A stretch of 64,000 nucleotides of DNA from Niveibacterium sp. 24ML (GTDB taxonomy: Bacteria > Pseudomonadota > Gammaproteobacteria > Burkholderiales > Rhodocyclaceae), in assembly GCF_026586805.1 (NCBI RefSeq), contig NZ_JAPFHA010000003.1, positions 217,874 through 281,873 on the forward strand, read 5' to 3'. The stretch's first letter is position 1; each line of letters starts with the position of its first letter. Shown here piece after piece: positions 26,468-35,570 of this stretch. Both the position numbers and the translations under genes were made by a program. The notes under the pieces were generated by a model. The model did no database searches and was not told where the DNA came from. It worked only from the letters and a program-made list of their open reading frames with translations.

Positions 26468-27784
26468 TTACTTGTCGGTCAGCAGTTTGATCGTCAGCGG
26501 ATTGGTGCCACCCGCGGCTGAACCGATGGCGATGGCGGTGTAGACCTTGCCAGCCTCAAGCGCAATGCTCGGCGAAGTGAAGGCGGTGGTGGAGGTGCCT
26601 TGCAGATTCAGCTTGAATACATAGTTGCCTGCGGGCACTTCGAGGTAGCCGCTCACGCCCTTGAAGGGGACGTTCGGCACCACCACAGCGTCGTTCGCCA
26701 GCACATCAACGGCGGGCGCATCCGGTGATCCGTGAATGACGCGAACCTTGGCCTTGTCGGCAACCACGGTGCGGTTATCTTCAAGCAGCAGCGGCTCGAT
26801 CCCCGCGAGGAACCCCACCGCGAATACCGAATACGACTTGCCGGCGGCGAGAGCGGGGCTTACGTCGATCACCGTGGTGCTGGTGCCGGCTGCGTTCACC
26901 TTGAAGTTGCGCGTGCCCGACAACAGGCTCAGGTAACCGGAATCGGCCGGGAAGGGCACGTTGGTCAGGGCTGCGGCGCCGTCAACCAGCACGTCTACCG
27001 CCGGGGCATCGGGTGACGCGTGCATCACGCGCACCTGCGAGGTGGCGTCGGCAATCAGCAACTTCGGCGTGCCGGCGGCGCGCGTCAGAACCAGCAGCTG
27101 AACCGGTGAGTTGCCAGTGCTTGCAGGCACGGCCAGCGCAACCAGGTCAGAACCGGCGGCCAGTGCTACCGAGCCGGAATCGTAAGCAACCGTCTTGGTG
27201 CCGGCCAGGGTGGCGCGGATACGGTAGTTCCCGCCCGGAATCTGCAACACGCCGCTGACGGCCTTGTAGGCGGCATTCGGCACTGCGGGGCTGGCGGTCG
27301 CCAGATCAGCATCCGGCGCGGTGACGTAGATATCCACCGCAGGTACGCCGGGCGAAGCGTGGCCGGCGCGCAGCTTCAGGTTGCCGGCCGTCGGCGCGCT
27401 GCCGTCTTCGGCGATCACCAGGGGTTCCACCGTACCGCCAGCCAGGCTGCCAACCGCAACAACTGTCGTGAATGCGTCGGCCTTCAGATCGAGCGTCGCC
27501 TTGATCACCTCGGGCGTCATCGCGCCCTCGGGGGTCACGATCACTTGCGGCGTGCCGGCATCGACGCTCAGGAAGGCGGTGGCGTCGGTGTAGGCAACGC
27601 CCGAAAGCGCCTTTGCGCCGCCCAGATAGACGTCCACCTTCGGCGCGTCAGCACTCGCATGAACGACTCTCAGGCTCGACTTCGGCGTGGCCGGTGCGTG
27701 GGTTTCTTCATCGTCGTCTCCACCGCAGGCAGAAAGAACAGCGACTGAAGCGGCTGCGAGCAGCCAGGCTCGGATCTTGGTCAT
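26468..27784 (-). CDS. Lipoprotein with four DUF4397 repeats
   Basis: This 438-residue protein has a lipobox leader (LLAAASVAVLSACGG) and then four repeats of about 100 residues. Each opens with a variant of VRVxHASPDAPAVDVLV: LRVVHASADAPKVDVYL, LKLRAGHASPGVPAVDIYV, VRVMHASPDAPAVDVLV and VRVIHGSPDAPAVDVLA. The repeats are beta-rich DUF4397 domains of unknown role, probably surface-exposed. The start at 27784 was chosen for GAGGAG upstream. It is divergent from a TetR gene, with a long palindrome between them that is likely to control it. Confidence 0.88.
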   Translation of the reverse strand: MTKIRAWLLAAASVAVLSACGGDDDEETHAPATPKSSLRVVHASADAPKVDVYLGGAKALSGVAYTDATAFLSVDAGTPQVIVTPEGAMTPEVIKATLDLKADAFTTVVAVGSLAGGTVEPLVIAEDGSAPTAGNLKLRAGHASPGVPAVDIYVTAPDADLATASPAVPNAAYKAVSGVLQIPGGNYRIRATLAGTKTVAYDSGSVALAAGSDLVALAVPASTGNSPVQLLVLTRAAGTPKLLIADATSQVRVMHASPDAPAVDVLVDGAAALTNVPFPADSGYLSLLSGTRNFKVNAAGTSTTVIDVSPALAAGKSYSVFAVGFLAGIEPLLLEDNRTVVADKAKVRVIHGSPDAPAVDVLANDAVVVPNVPFKGVSGYLEVPAGNYVFKLNLQGTSTTAFTSPSIALEAGKVYTAIAIGSAAGGTNPLTIKLLTDK

Positions 27785-27877
27785 GGGTGGATCTCCTCGT
27801 TGGTTTTGGTTGCCGGGCGTGGCGTTCGCGTACAGATAAGTTGCGAAACGACTTGCCGGAGTAAAAAGATACTGAGC

Positions 27878-27912
27878 GGTCACAAAAAACGCAAGCGCGT
27901 TTTTTTGCGACC
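27878..27912. promoter_or_regulatory. Long palindromic operator between lipoprotein and TetR genes
   Basis: Left arm GGTCACAAAAAACGC (27878-27892) and right arm GCGTTTTTTTGCGACC (27897-27912) are inverted copies apart from one extra T and one mismatch, with AAGC at the centre. On the minus strand a TTGCGT/TATCTT pair 16 nt apart overlaps it, so a bound repressor would block the lipoprotein promoter. On the plus strand it ends about 40 nt before the TetR start. Confidence 0.65.
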
Positions 27913-27940
27913 TTAAGTTTTCGTTTTGAACTGCTGTCGC

Positions 27941-27946
27941 TACAAT
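27941..27946 (+). promoter_or_regulatory. Candidate -10 box of a leaderless TetR transcript
   Basis: TACAAT ends eight bases before the TetR ATG at 27954, and no ribosome site precedes that ATG. Transcription from this box would start at or next to the ATG, giving a leaderless mRNA. The -35 region (TTTTCG) is poor. Confidence 0.4.
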
Positions 27947-27953
27947 CCGACAT

Positions 27954-28583
27954 ATGGACACTGCATCCCCAGAACGCCCCAGCTTCAAGCAGCGCCAGTT
28001 CGAGGCGCGCGAAGACGCCATCCTTGATGCCGCGCATCAATTGATTGCGACCAAGGGTTACGACCTCACAACGGTCGATGAAGTCGCCAACGCGGTCGGC
28101 ATTGCCAAGGCGAGCCTCTACAAGCACTTCGCGTCCAAAGAGGCGCTTGCCACGGCCGCCATGCTCCGCACGCTGCGGCGGACGCTTGCCTTCGTCGACC
28201 AGCTCTCGCCCGATCTGAACCCGATTCAGTCGATGCGCGCCTTGCTCGATTGGGCGCTTCGCCTGCGCCTGGCCGGCGGACTGCCGACCTTGCCTTCGGG
28301 CAATTCGGTGCTGCGTGAAGCGCTCAGCAATGACCCGGATTACTCCGCAGCGGTGGTGCAACTCTCTGGCCGGCTGATGATCTGGATTCACATGGGCAAA
28401 GCCTTCGGGCTGATCCGCCCGGACTTGCCCGACGAAGTGGTGCTGCTTTCGCTCTATGCGCGCAGCTGTGACCCGACAGTGGACTTCCTCAAGGAATCCG
28501 GATCACTGAGCGACGATCAGATCGTTGCTTCGATGCTGACGATCTACTTCGACGGTATCGCGCCGCAGCCCCCGAAAGGCTGA
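27954..28583 (+). CDS. TetR-family transcriptional regulator
   Basis: This 209-residue protein has a classic TetR N-terminal HTH (residues 18-65: REDAILDAAHQLIATKGYD, TTVDEVANAVGIAKASLYKHF) and a helical ligand-binding domain of its own type. It probably represses the divergent DUF4397 lipoprotein gene and itself through the palindrome at 27878-27912. The inducer is unknown. Confidence 0.9.
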   Translation: MDTASPERPSFKQRQFEAREDAILDAAHQLIATKGYDLTTVDEVANAVGIAKASLYKHFASKEALATAAMLRTLRRTLAFVDQLSPDLNPIQSMRALLDWALRLRLAGGLPTLPSGNSVLREALSNDPDYSAAVVQLSGRLMIWIHMGKAFGLIRPDLPDEVVLLSLYARSCDPTVDFLKESGSLSDDQIVASMLTIYFDGIAPQPPKG

Positions 28584-28998
28584 AGTACCCGCGGCGTGCT
28601 GTTGGTGACACGCTACCAGGCCGCAACCACCCAAGCCGGGTCGGCGCTCGAATAAGCGCCTTCTGATCACGCCAGCCAAATAATTCGTGCGCCCGGTTCT
28701 GTGCGAAGTGCTTGCCGCCTAGGGCGCCAAGCCCTCTGCACATTGGCGACGTTGAGTGCCCCGATGCGGCGGCATTCTTGCGCTGATTTCCCGCCGACCC
28801 GGTAGCGAAGTCCGCATGCGCCTTGCGGCTGATCGACCTCGGTCGCCGCTCAGCCGCGCAGGTGGGCGGGTGACTCTCCCTCTTGCAGGCCGGGCGTGCA
28901 TATTCACGATTGCGCAGGGCGCGGCTTTGGGTGATCGTGCGCGGGCGCGCCGCGTGCGCACCAAAAACAGAGAGATCCCCAACAACGGAGGCACCCCC
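28584..28998. other. Gene-free stretch
   Basis: I see no convincing gene, RNA or terminator in these 415 bases. A small hairpin-forming sequence (GGCGCTCGAATAAGCGCC) lies near 28642. The last bases carry the GGAGG ribosome site of the next gene. An open frame extends upstream from that gene into this stretch but lacks a better start. Confidence 0.5.
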
Positions 28999-30321
28999 GT
29001 GATCGAATATGCCCTGCCGGGAAGCAAGTCATACCTGGAGCGGCTCTACCCAAGGCCGTCCAAACTGAACCCTGATACGCGCAAGAAGCTGGGCCTCAAG
29101 CGCCCGGCGGATGTGATCGCGCATTTCACCGCCAGTTCTCTGGCCCAGGACGGCATCAGCATCGTTCCGGGGTCTTTGCGGGTTGAAGAGCGAGCAGGCG
29201 GCTATGTGCTTGCTTTCGACCCCACGCCGGAAAGCGAGGCGGCCGCCAAAGCCTTCGCGGCCATGCATGTGGCGATGCTCGATGAACAGCATGCCGGACT
29301 TGCGCTCCGCGGGGCCGACGCGTGCCGGCGCACGCCGGCGTGGAATCCGATGGCGGGCTATCCGGTCAATCACAGCGATGGGCCGTCGGAGTGGCTGCCC
29401 TGTTTGCCCCTGGGCATGCCGGTGGCCCGCCAGTGTGCGGTGACGCTGATGCACTACCCGCCCATCGTTGCCTACCGCACCGCCGACTACCTCAACAACA
29501 TGACCTTGCGCCGCTGGGCGCAGTTGCTCAGCTGTGTCGGCATTTCAGAGCCCTCGCGCTACCACTCGATTCTCGACGTCAACCCGATCGCCGCGCCGGG
29601 CTCGGGCGAAAGCGAGTACCCGAACGACTACTTCCCGATCAATCTGACCTCGCAGTTCTTCGATAACGAGAAACGCGGCCTGAGCTACGTGCGGGCAATG
29701 CTTGAGCTGATGCTCAATCCGCCTGACAACGCATCCAATCCGCAGACGCTGCCCTTGCTGGTCTGCGGTTCGCCGCGCTACGACCCGCAGGCGCCGGGCT
29801 GGTTCCGCGTGCGCTACGCGGATCAACTGCCCAAGGACAAGAATGGCTCCCCGACGGTTGACGTGCTGCAGGTCGGGCTGATCCGACTCAATCCACAAAG
29901 CGAGAAGCTCACCCCCTACATGGTCGCAAATCACATGATTGCGGCCGGGGTCACCGGAAAGTGCTCGAGCGATCCGAGCCAGATCCCCAACATCCAGAAG
30001 TACGAAGCACAGGATCTGGTGGCCGCAAGCTGGCTCAGCCTTTACGCCGACGCGCAGGCACAGGGCAAGGCCTTCGACCCCGCTGCAGCCAAGGCGCAGG
30101 CCTGCCAGCGCTGGTTTGGTGCGGCAGATGGCAGCGGGGCGCCCAATCCGCCTGATGCCGATGACCGCCTGACGATCTGCGCGCTGGCGCAGATGGACCT
30201 GTGCTTCGACCCGGTGAAGATCGCGCCGATGTACAGCTACGAGGAGGCTTTGCAACGCTGTCGCCAGGCGGGCGGCGCCAACGCATCGCCGTGTTTTGGG
30301 TGCAAGCCGATTCCAGCTTGA
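28999..30321 (+). CDS. Uncharacterised 440-residue protein
   Basis: I do not recognise this family. The start is GTG 28999, with GGAGG seven bases upstream. There is no signal peptide and no membrane helix. Composition is proline-rich and globular, with motifs such as RYHSILDVNPIAAPGSGESE, YPNDYFPINLTSQFFDNEKR and a cysteine-containing C-terminus (RCRQAGGANASPCFGCKP). Codon use resembles its neighbours. It stands alone between the TetR gene and the copper island, with no contextual clue to its role. Confidence 0.7.
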   Translation: MIEYALPGSKSYLERLYPRPSKLNPDTRKKLGLKRPADVIAHFTASSLAQDGISIVPGSLRVEERAGGYVLAFDPTPESEAAAKAFAAMHVAMLDEQHAGLALRGADACRRTPAWNPMAGYPVNHSDGPSEWLPCLPLGMPVARQCAVTLMHYPPIVAYRTADYLNNMTLRRWAQLLSCVGISEPSRYHSILDVNPIAAPGSGESEYPNDYFPINLTSQFFDNEKRGLSYVRAMLELMLNPPDNASNPQTLPLLVCGSPRYDPQAPGWFRVRYADQLPKDKNGSPTVDVLQVGLIRLNPQSEKLTPYMVANHMIAAGVTGKCSSDPSQIPNIQKYEAQDLVAASWLSLYADAQAQGKAFDPAAAKAQACQRWFGAADGSGAPNPPDADDRLTICALAQMDLCFDPVKIAPMYSYEEALQRCRQAGGANASPCFGCKPIPA

Positions 30322-30522
30322 AGCAGCACGTTTCTCGGCGATCGACGGCACGCTTGGGGCGACAGCCGCCTTTGCCGTTCTGGCGCGGGGCGACGGGGCG
30401 CGGGTGGCCCGCTGAGCGGGCGTGGGTGCGCTCAGTGCGGGCGCCGCGCGCTGGCATGCGGATGCGGCGGTGTGGCGTGGGCGGATTGCCAGCGCATGCG
30501 CTTCCGTGGATACTCCGCGCCC

Positions 30523-30903
30523 ATGTTCTGCGGTCAACGCACCCGTCGCTATTTCTCTGTCTACCTGCTGCTTGGCCTGCTCCTGCAGGTTTTTGCCGCG
30601 GCGGCCAGCGGTGCGTCGATGACGCAGGCACTGGAGGCATCGCGGTCGCCCGCGATGCTCGACCTCTGCCGCAGCCCCGCTATGGCGCAGGGTGACACAG
30701 GCTTTCCCGCAAGTATTCAAGCGAGCGGCCACTGCCTGCTCTGCGCAGTGACCACCCCGCCGCCGGAACCGGTGGCAAGCCTGTTCTTCCTCTTCAAGCA
30801 GCACGAGCCTCGCGCCTTCGCGCCCGCGGCTGAATCGCCACCCGCTTTGCCCTCGGGCTATCCCGGCGACGAGCAACCCCCTCGAGCGCCCCCGATTCTC
30901 TGA
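30523..30903 (+). CDS. Small exported DUF2946-like protein, copper island
   Basis: A protein of about 126 residues with an N-terminal hydrophobic segment (YFSVYLLLGLLLQVFAAAASG), a GHCLLCAVTT motif and a proline-rich end. Size, leader and the H-C-x-x-C site resemble DUF2946 proteins, which occur with copper genes. ATG 30523 and ATG 30496 are both possible starts; neither has a good ribosome site. It precedes a second DUF2946 protein and the MbnP/MbnH pair. Confidence 0.6.
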   Translation: MFCGQRTRRYFSVYLLLGLLLQVFAAAASGASMTQALEASRSPAMLDLCRSPAMAQGDTGFPASIQASGHCLLCAVTTPPPEPVASLFFLFKQHEPRAFAPAAESPPALPSGYPGDEQPPRAPPIL

Positions 30904-31059
30904 TTCCATCCTGAACACGACAGGCCCGCGCGTACATGCACGGGCGCTCGTTGTGAGCGCGCGCTCGCGTGCGCAATGGTTCTGGCATTTGCCCTGTTCA
31001 CCGTATCGGGGCAAGGCCGCTCAGGTTCGCCGGGCCTCGCTGCCCGCACCGGATGCTCG

Positions 31060-31455
31060 ATGAAGGCTCGATTGCAAACCCGCTTCACGCTTGATTTCCG
31101 TTCCGCGCATTGGCTTGCCCGATGCGCGCGGCTGGCCCTGTTCGCGGTATTGCTCAATGCGTTCGCACCCTTGGTGTCCACGCTGCTGGCCGCGCACGAC
31201 CCGGTGCGTTTCGATGCCTTGTGCAGCGCGCAGGTGCGCCCCGGCAGCCAGGCGCCCGGCAACGGCGGGGGGCAGCATCCGGCCTGCCACTACTGCGTCG
31301 TCCATGCCGCCAGCTATGCCTTGGCGGTGCCGCCCGCCGCTGCCGCTGTAGCCGTCGCCTTCATCCCACCGCGCCCCGATGCGGCGGTGCGCTTTGCCGC
31401 CCGCGTGATCCCGCGCTGGCCCAGCGCCCAACCGCGCGCCCCACCGCAGGCCTGA
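31060..31455 (+). CDS. DUF2946 family protein
   Basis: This 131-residue protein has a membrane segment (RLALFAVLLNAFAPLVSTLLA), the conserved FDALCSAQ and the metal-type site HPACHYCVVHAASYAL. It matches DUF2946, small membrane proteins linked to copper handling. The histidines and cysteines are candidate copper ligands. It lies 164 nt upstream of the MbnP gene. Confidence 0.75.
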   Translation: MKARLQTRFTLDFRSAHWLARCARLALFAVLLNAFAPLVSTLLAAHDPVRFDALCSAQVRPGSQAPGNGGGQHPACHYCVVHAASYALAVPPAAAAVAVAFIPPRPDAAVRFAARVIPRWPSAQPRAPPQA

Positions 31456-31619
31456 CCCCGCGCCGGGCATGCCCCGGCCGACTCGTAGCACCCGTTCCGT
31501 GATTCTTGCTCGCGACGCGCCTTGCCGCGCGCCCGCGCGCCTTGTTTCGCTGCAGGCTGCCGCCCCCCAAGAGCAGCCGAAGCATTCCTTGCATCAATGC
31601 ATCTACAGAGAGGTTCTAA

Positions 31620-33122
31620 ATGAAACACACAAGCTTTCCGGTTCTTCCATTGGCAGCGCTGCTGCTCGCAGCCTGCGGCGGTGGTGGCAGTGACTCACCG
31701 GCACCCACGCCGCAACCCAGCCCGCAGATCGTCAGTGGCGTGGCGGCGGTCGGCAAGCCGATCGTTGGCGCATCCGTGGCGCTCAAGTGTGCTTCCGGCA
31801 CGCCGGAAACCGGCAAGCTGACGGCGGCGGACGGCAGTTTCAGTGTCGCCCTCAACGGTGCGCAGGTGCCCTGCCTGCTCGCAGTGAGCGGGGGCAAGGT
31901 CGGTAGCGCGAGCGGGGCCGATAACACCCTTGTGCTGCACGGCACTGCGCTGGCTGCGGGCCTTGCCAACGTCACGCCGCTGACCGAACTGGCGCTTTCG
32001 CATGCGCTGGGCGGCAGCCCCGCAGCGGCATTCGCAACGCCATCGGCAGGCGCGTTCACCGCGCTCAGCAGCGGCATCGATGCGGCGAAGGCTTACGTTT
32101 CCGCGCAACTGCTTGCGCTCGGGCTCACCGCGCCGGTGGCCGACATCGTCAATGGCAGCTTCAAGGCCGATGGCACTGGCAACGACAAATTGCTCGACGA
32201 TCTGGCCACGCAGATTGCGGACAAGGGCAGCAGTCTTGCCGCGCTGAGCACGGTTGCGGCAAGCAGGGGTTCGCTCGCTGACAGCCTGAATGCGCCGCGT
32301 GCGATCGACATCGAGTTCGCGGCGGTGGCGGGCGATCTGCCGGTTGCCTGTGGCACCGCGGTTGCAGGCCTGGGCAGTGGTGGCTTGGCGGCGCAGGTGA
32401 AGGATTTCCGCTTCTACATCACGAACGTCGCGCTGCTCACCGCCGACGATCGGGAAGTGCCGCTGACGCTGTCGGCCAACGACGACTGGAACCTTACCGC
32501 CGGCGCTGATTCGGTGACGCTGATCGACCTTGAAGATGCCAGCGGCGCCTGCACGGTTGGCACGGCGGCGACCAACTCGCGGATCAAGGGTACGGTGCCT
32601 GCCGGCAACTATGTCGGGGTGAAGCTGACGATGGGCGTGCCGTTTGCGCTCAACCACACCGACTACGCCACCGCCACCAAGCCGCTCGATATCCAGGGCA
32701 TGGCCTGGTCATGGCAGTCCGGCCGCAAGTTCGCCAAGGTCGAGATCACCGACCCGGCCGGCGTATCCGGTAACTGGGTCGCGAAGACCTTCAACTTCCA
32801 CCTCGGCTCCACCGGTTGCACCGGCAATCCCGCAAATGGTGAAACGGTGAGCTGCAAGGCGCCCAACCGGATGGACTTCCACTTCCATCAGTTCGACCCG
32901 GCCACGCAGAAGATCGCGTTTGACCTGAAGGCGCTGGTCGCAGGCGAGGACATCACCGTCAATGCTGCAGGTGCGCCGGGCTGCATGTCGGGCGGGACTG
33001 ATCCCGAGTGCGACACGCTGTTCAGCGCCATGAAGCTGGACTGGAAGGCGGATGGTTCCGGAACCGGCCTGTCGATCGACGGCGGGCACGGCCAGACGCT
33101 GTTCAAGGTCATCGCAAAATGA
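31620..33122 (+). CDS. MbnP-family copper-binding lipoprotein with extra N-terminal domain
   Basis: This 500-residue lipoprotein (LPLAALLLAACGGGG, Cys near 19) has two parts. Residues 30-220 resemble a carboxypeptidase-regulatory or Ig-like repeat region with helical ends. From about 228 (IDIEFAAVAGDLPVACGTAV) it follows MbnP proteins: KDFRFYITNVALL, the paired tryptophans in GMAWSWQSGRKFAKVEI, DFHFHQFDP and the cysteines near the end. In MbnP a tryptophan is oxidised to kynurenine by the partner MbnH to make a periplasmic copper site. The next gene is that partner, overlapping by 4 nt. The N-terminal domain is longer than in simple MbnP. Confidence 0.85.
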   Translation: MKHTSFPVLPLAALLLAACGGGGSDSPAPTPQPSPQIVSGVAAVGKPIVGASVALKCASGTPETGKLTAADGSFSVALNGAQVPCLLAVSGGKVGSASGADNTLVLHGTALAAGLANVTPLTELALSHALGGSPAAAFATPSAGAFTALSSGIDAAKAYVSAQLLALGLTAPVADIVNGSFKADGTGNDKLLDDLATQIADKGSSLAALSTVAASRGSLADSLNAPRAIDIEFAAVAGDLPVACGTAVAGLGSGGLAAQVKDFRFYITNVALLTADDREVPLTLSANDDWNLTAGADSVTLIDLEDASGACTVGTAATNSRIKGTVPAGNYVGVKLTMGVPFALNHTDYATATKPLDIQGMAWSWQSGRKFAKVEITDPAGVSGNWVAKTFNFHLGSTGCTGNPANGETVSCKAPNRMDFHFHQFDPATQKIAFDLKALVAGEDITVNAAGAPGCMSGGTDPECDTLFSAMKLDWKADGSGTGLSIDGGHGQTLFKVIAK

Positions 33123-34299
33123 GTCGAGCGCAGCGCATGAACATCGCGCTGCGCTCCTGCTGGGCGCGGCAGCCCTCGCCGGTTGCGGTGGCGAAGGGGT
33201 GAGCGTGGAGGAAAGCAGCCGCACGCCAGACGCCGCGGGCTGGGTGTGGTCGCTGCCGCCCAACTTCCCGACCCCCAAGGTGCCCGCCGACAACCCGATG
33301 TCGCAGCCCAAGGTCGAACTCGGGCGTTTCCTGTTCTACGAAAAGCGGCTCTCCGGCAATGCGCAGCAGGCCTGCGCGAGTTGCCACCTGCAGGAGAAGG
33401 CCTTCACCGATGGCCGCGCGGCCTCGATCGGCTCGACCGGGGAAGATCACCCGCGCAGTGCGCAGCCGCTTGCAAACGTGGTCTACAACGCCACGCTGAC
33501 CTGGGCGAACCCATCGCTGGTGACGCTGGAACGGCAGATGGAAACGCCCCTGTTCGGCGAACACCCGGTTGAAATGGGCATCAACGATGCCAACAAGGCC
33601 GCAGTGCTCGCACGCATCGGCGGTGATGCCGCTTACCGCAGCCGCTTCGAATTGGCCTTCCCCGGGCAAGTCGATCCGGTCAGCTGGGGAAACATCGTCA
33701 AGGCGATCTCCGCGTTCCAGCGCACGCTGATCTCGGGCGAATCCCGCTACGACCACTACCTGCAAGGGCGGGTCACCCTTAGCGCAGCCGAGACGCGCGG
33801 CAAGGACCTCTTCTTCGGCGAGAAGGCCGAGTGCTTCCACTGCCATGGAAGCTTCAACTTCAACGACCAGATCGTGCATGCCGGCAGTCGCATTGTCGAA
33901 ACACCCTTCCACAACACCGGGCTCTACAACCTCGGCGGCACCGGCGCCTTCCCCGAGCCCAATCGAGGCGTTTTCGAGCTGACCGCCAACGCAACCGACA
34001 TGGGCAAGTTCCGTGCGGCGAGCCTGCGCAATGTCGCAGTGACCGCGCCCTACATGCACGATGGCTCGATCGCCAGCCTTGAAGCAGTGCTCGATTTCTA
34101 CTCTGCCGGTGGGCGCAACATCACCAGTGGCCCGCATGCCGGCGACGGCCGCGCGAATCCGTACAAGAGCGATCTCGTCAGCCTGATCAACCTCACCGAG
34201 CAGGACAAGGCCGATCTGGTTGCGTTTCTGAAGACCCTGACTGATGACAAATTCCTCACCAACCCCGCGTTTTCGGACCCGAACCATGCGACGCCTTGA
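33119..34299 (+). CDS. MbnH-type di-heme enzyme of the MauG/cytochrome c peroxidase family (leader frameshifted)
   Basis: The mature part has two heme sites, CASCH and CFHCH, plus PYMHDGSIASLEAVLDFY, typical of MauG/MbnH di-heme enzymes. The family uses peroxide to form a high-valent state that oxidises a tryptophan of MbnP. The expected start is ATG 33119, overlapping the MbnP stop (ATGA). That frame (MSRAQRMNIALR...) shifts out before the lipobox LLLGAAALAGCGG, which is in another frame; one missing base near 33150-33165 would join them. An alternative in-frame ATG at 33052 gives an awkward N-terminus. The length is therefore not a multiple of three. Confidence 0.85.
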
Positions 34300-35521
34300 A
34301 CCGTGTCTGCTCGCCTTGGCGAGCGCCATGCTGGCCGGGCACGCGCAGGCCCACGGGGGGGGCGATGCGCTCGGCATCCCCGCTGAGCCGGGCTGGCGTG
34401 CCGGTCTTGCGATTGCCGGCGCATGGCTGGGGGCTGAGGCGGACACGGCGCTGCCGGCCCCTGCGCTGAGCGGCTATCTGACCTCCGGCGAAACACCGAG
34501 CGACCGCAGCGGGCTGGGGCTTGAACATGCCACGCTTGATCTGGCGGGCCGTGTCGCGCTTGGGCCGGCCTCGCTCGGGGCGGCCTTCGCCTATGGCTGG
34601 CACGGCGAAGACGGCAGCCATGTCGAGACCGCCTGGCTGAACCTGCAGGCGCGCACCGATGCCGGCATCGTTGCCGGCGGCGGTCGGAGGCGGGTGCCGA
34701 TGGGCAATGCCATCGACCAGGCCGGCAACTTCGATCGCTTCGCACAGGTGCCGCTGGCCAAGCGCGCCATCCTCAACGACGACTGGATCACCGACGGGGC
34801 GCTGCTGGGCTGGCAGCGCGATCACGCCGAGGTGCTGCCCTGGCTGACCCGGCTTGAAGTGGGCGCCTGGAAGGGCGAGGTATTCCCCGGCGGGCCCGGT
34901 GCGCCGGCCGCTCCCAGCGCACGCGTGCAAGTCAGTGCGGGCGGCTGGGTGTTCGATGCCTTCGTCAGCCACCTCGAACCGCAACAGCGCGCCACCCGCG
35001 CGCAAGGCAGCAGCACCGGCCACAGCCACTCGCAGCCCGATTGCAGCGCGAGCCTGCGCTTTCTCAGCTGCTTTGACGGCCGCGTCGAGCTGCTTGCCGG
35101 CTCGGCCCGCTGGCAAACACCCTGGCAGGGTGTGAGCCTTGCCGTGTCGGCCTTGTTGCGTGACGAGCAAGGCGATCTCTATTCCGAGAACGGCGACGTG
35201 CTTTACGAAGGCCAGACCTGGGGCGGCTGGTTCGATGCCGCATGGCAGATCCATCCGCAGTTTGATGCCGCGCTGCGGCTGGAGACCCTGCACGCCTCGC
35301 ACGATCTCAAGGGCCCTGGCGCCAGCCTTGTCGCCCGCGACGCCAACCTGCTGCCCTACGACGCGGCCCAGCGCGGCGAGCTCTCGCTCGGCTGGTCGCC
35401 GTATCCCAAGCTCACGCTGCGCGCGAGTGTGGGGCAGGAACGCGTTGCAAGCCTCGACACCCGCTACGGCGCCTTTCGCCTGATCTGGGTGCCCGACCAA
35501 CTCTTCGGCGGCCGCTGGTAG
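34286..35521 (+). CDS. Outer-membrane beta-barrel protein of the copper island
   Basis: This 411-residue protein has a signal peptide (MRRLEPCLLALASAMLAGHAQA) and alternating aromatic/hydrophobic strands to the C-terminus (RYGAFRLIWVPDQLFGGRW), as in porin-like barrels. A histidine-rich start (HGGG) and a HGEDGSH stretch could contact metal. It overlaps the di-heme gene by 14 nt, so it belongs to the same operon. I infer a role in moving copper or a copper-binding compound across the outer membrane. No plug or TonB box is visible. Confidence 0.65.
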   Translation: MRRLEPCLLALASAMLAGHAQAHGGGDALGIPAEPGWRAGLAIAGAWLGAEADTALPAPALSGYLTSGETPSDRSGLGLEHATLDLAGRVALGPASLGAAFAYGWHGEDGSHVETAWLNLQARTDAGIVAGGGRRRVPMGNAIDQAGNFDRFAQVPLAKRAILNDDWITDGALLGWQRDHAEVLPWLTRLEVGAWKGEVFPGGPGAPAAPSARVQVSAGGWVFDAFVSHLEPQQRATRAQGSSTGHSHSQPDCSASLRFLSCFDGRVELLAGSARWQTPWQGVSLAVSALLRDEQGDLYSENGDVLYEGQTWGGWFDAAWQIHPQFDAALRLETLHASHDLKGPGASLVARDANLLPYDAAQRGELSLGWSPYPKLTLRASVGQERVASLDTRYGAFRLIWVPDQLFGGRW

Positions 35522-35570
35522 GCCGCAGCCGAATCAACCCTTTCAATCAGCCACACAACGGAGTCACACC

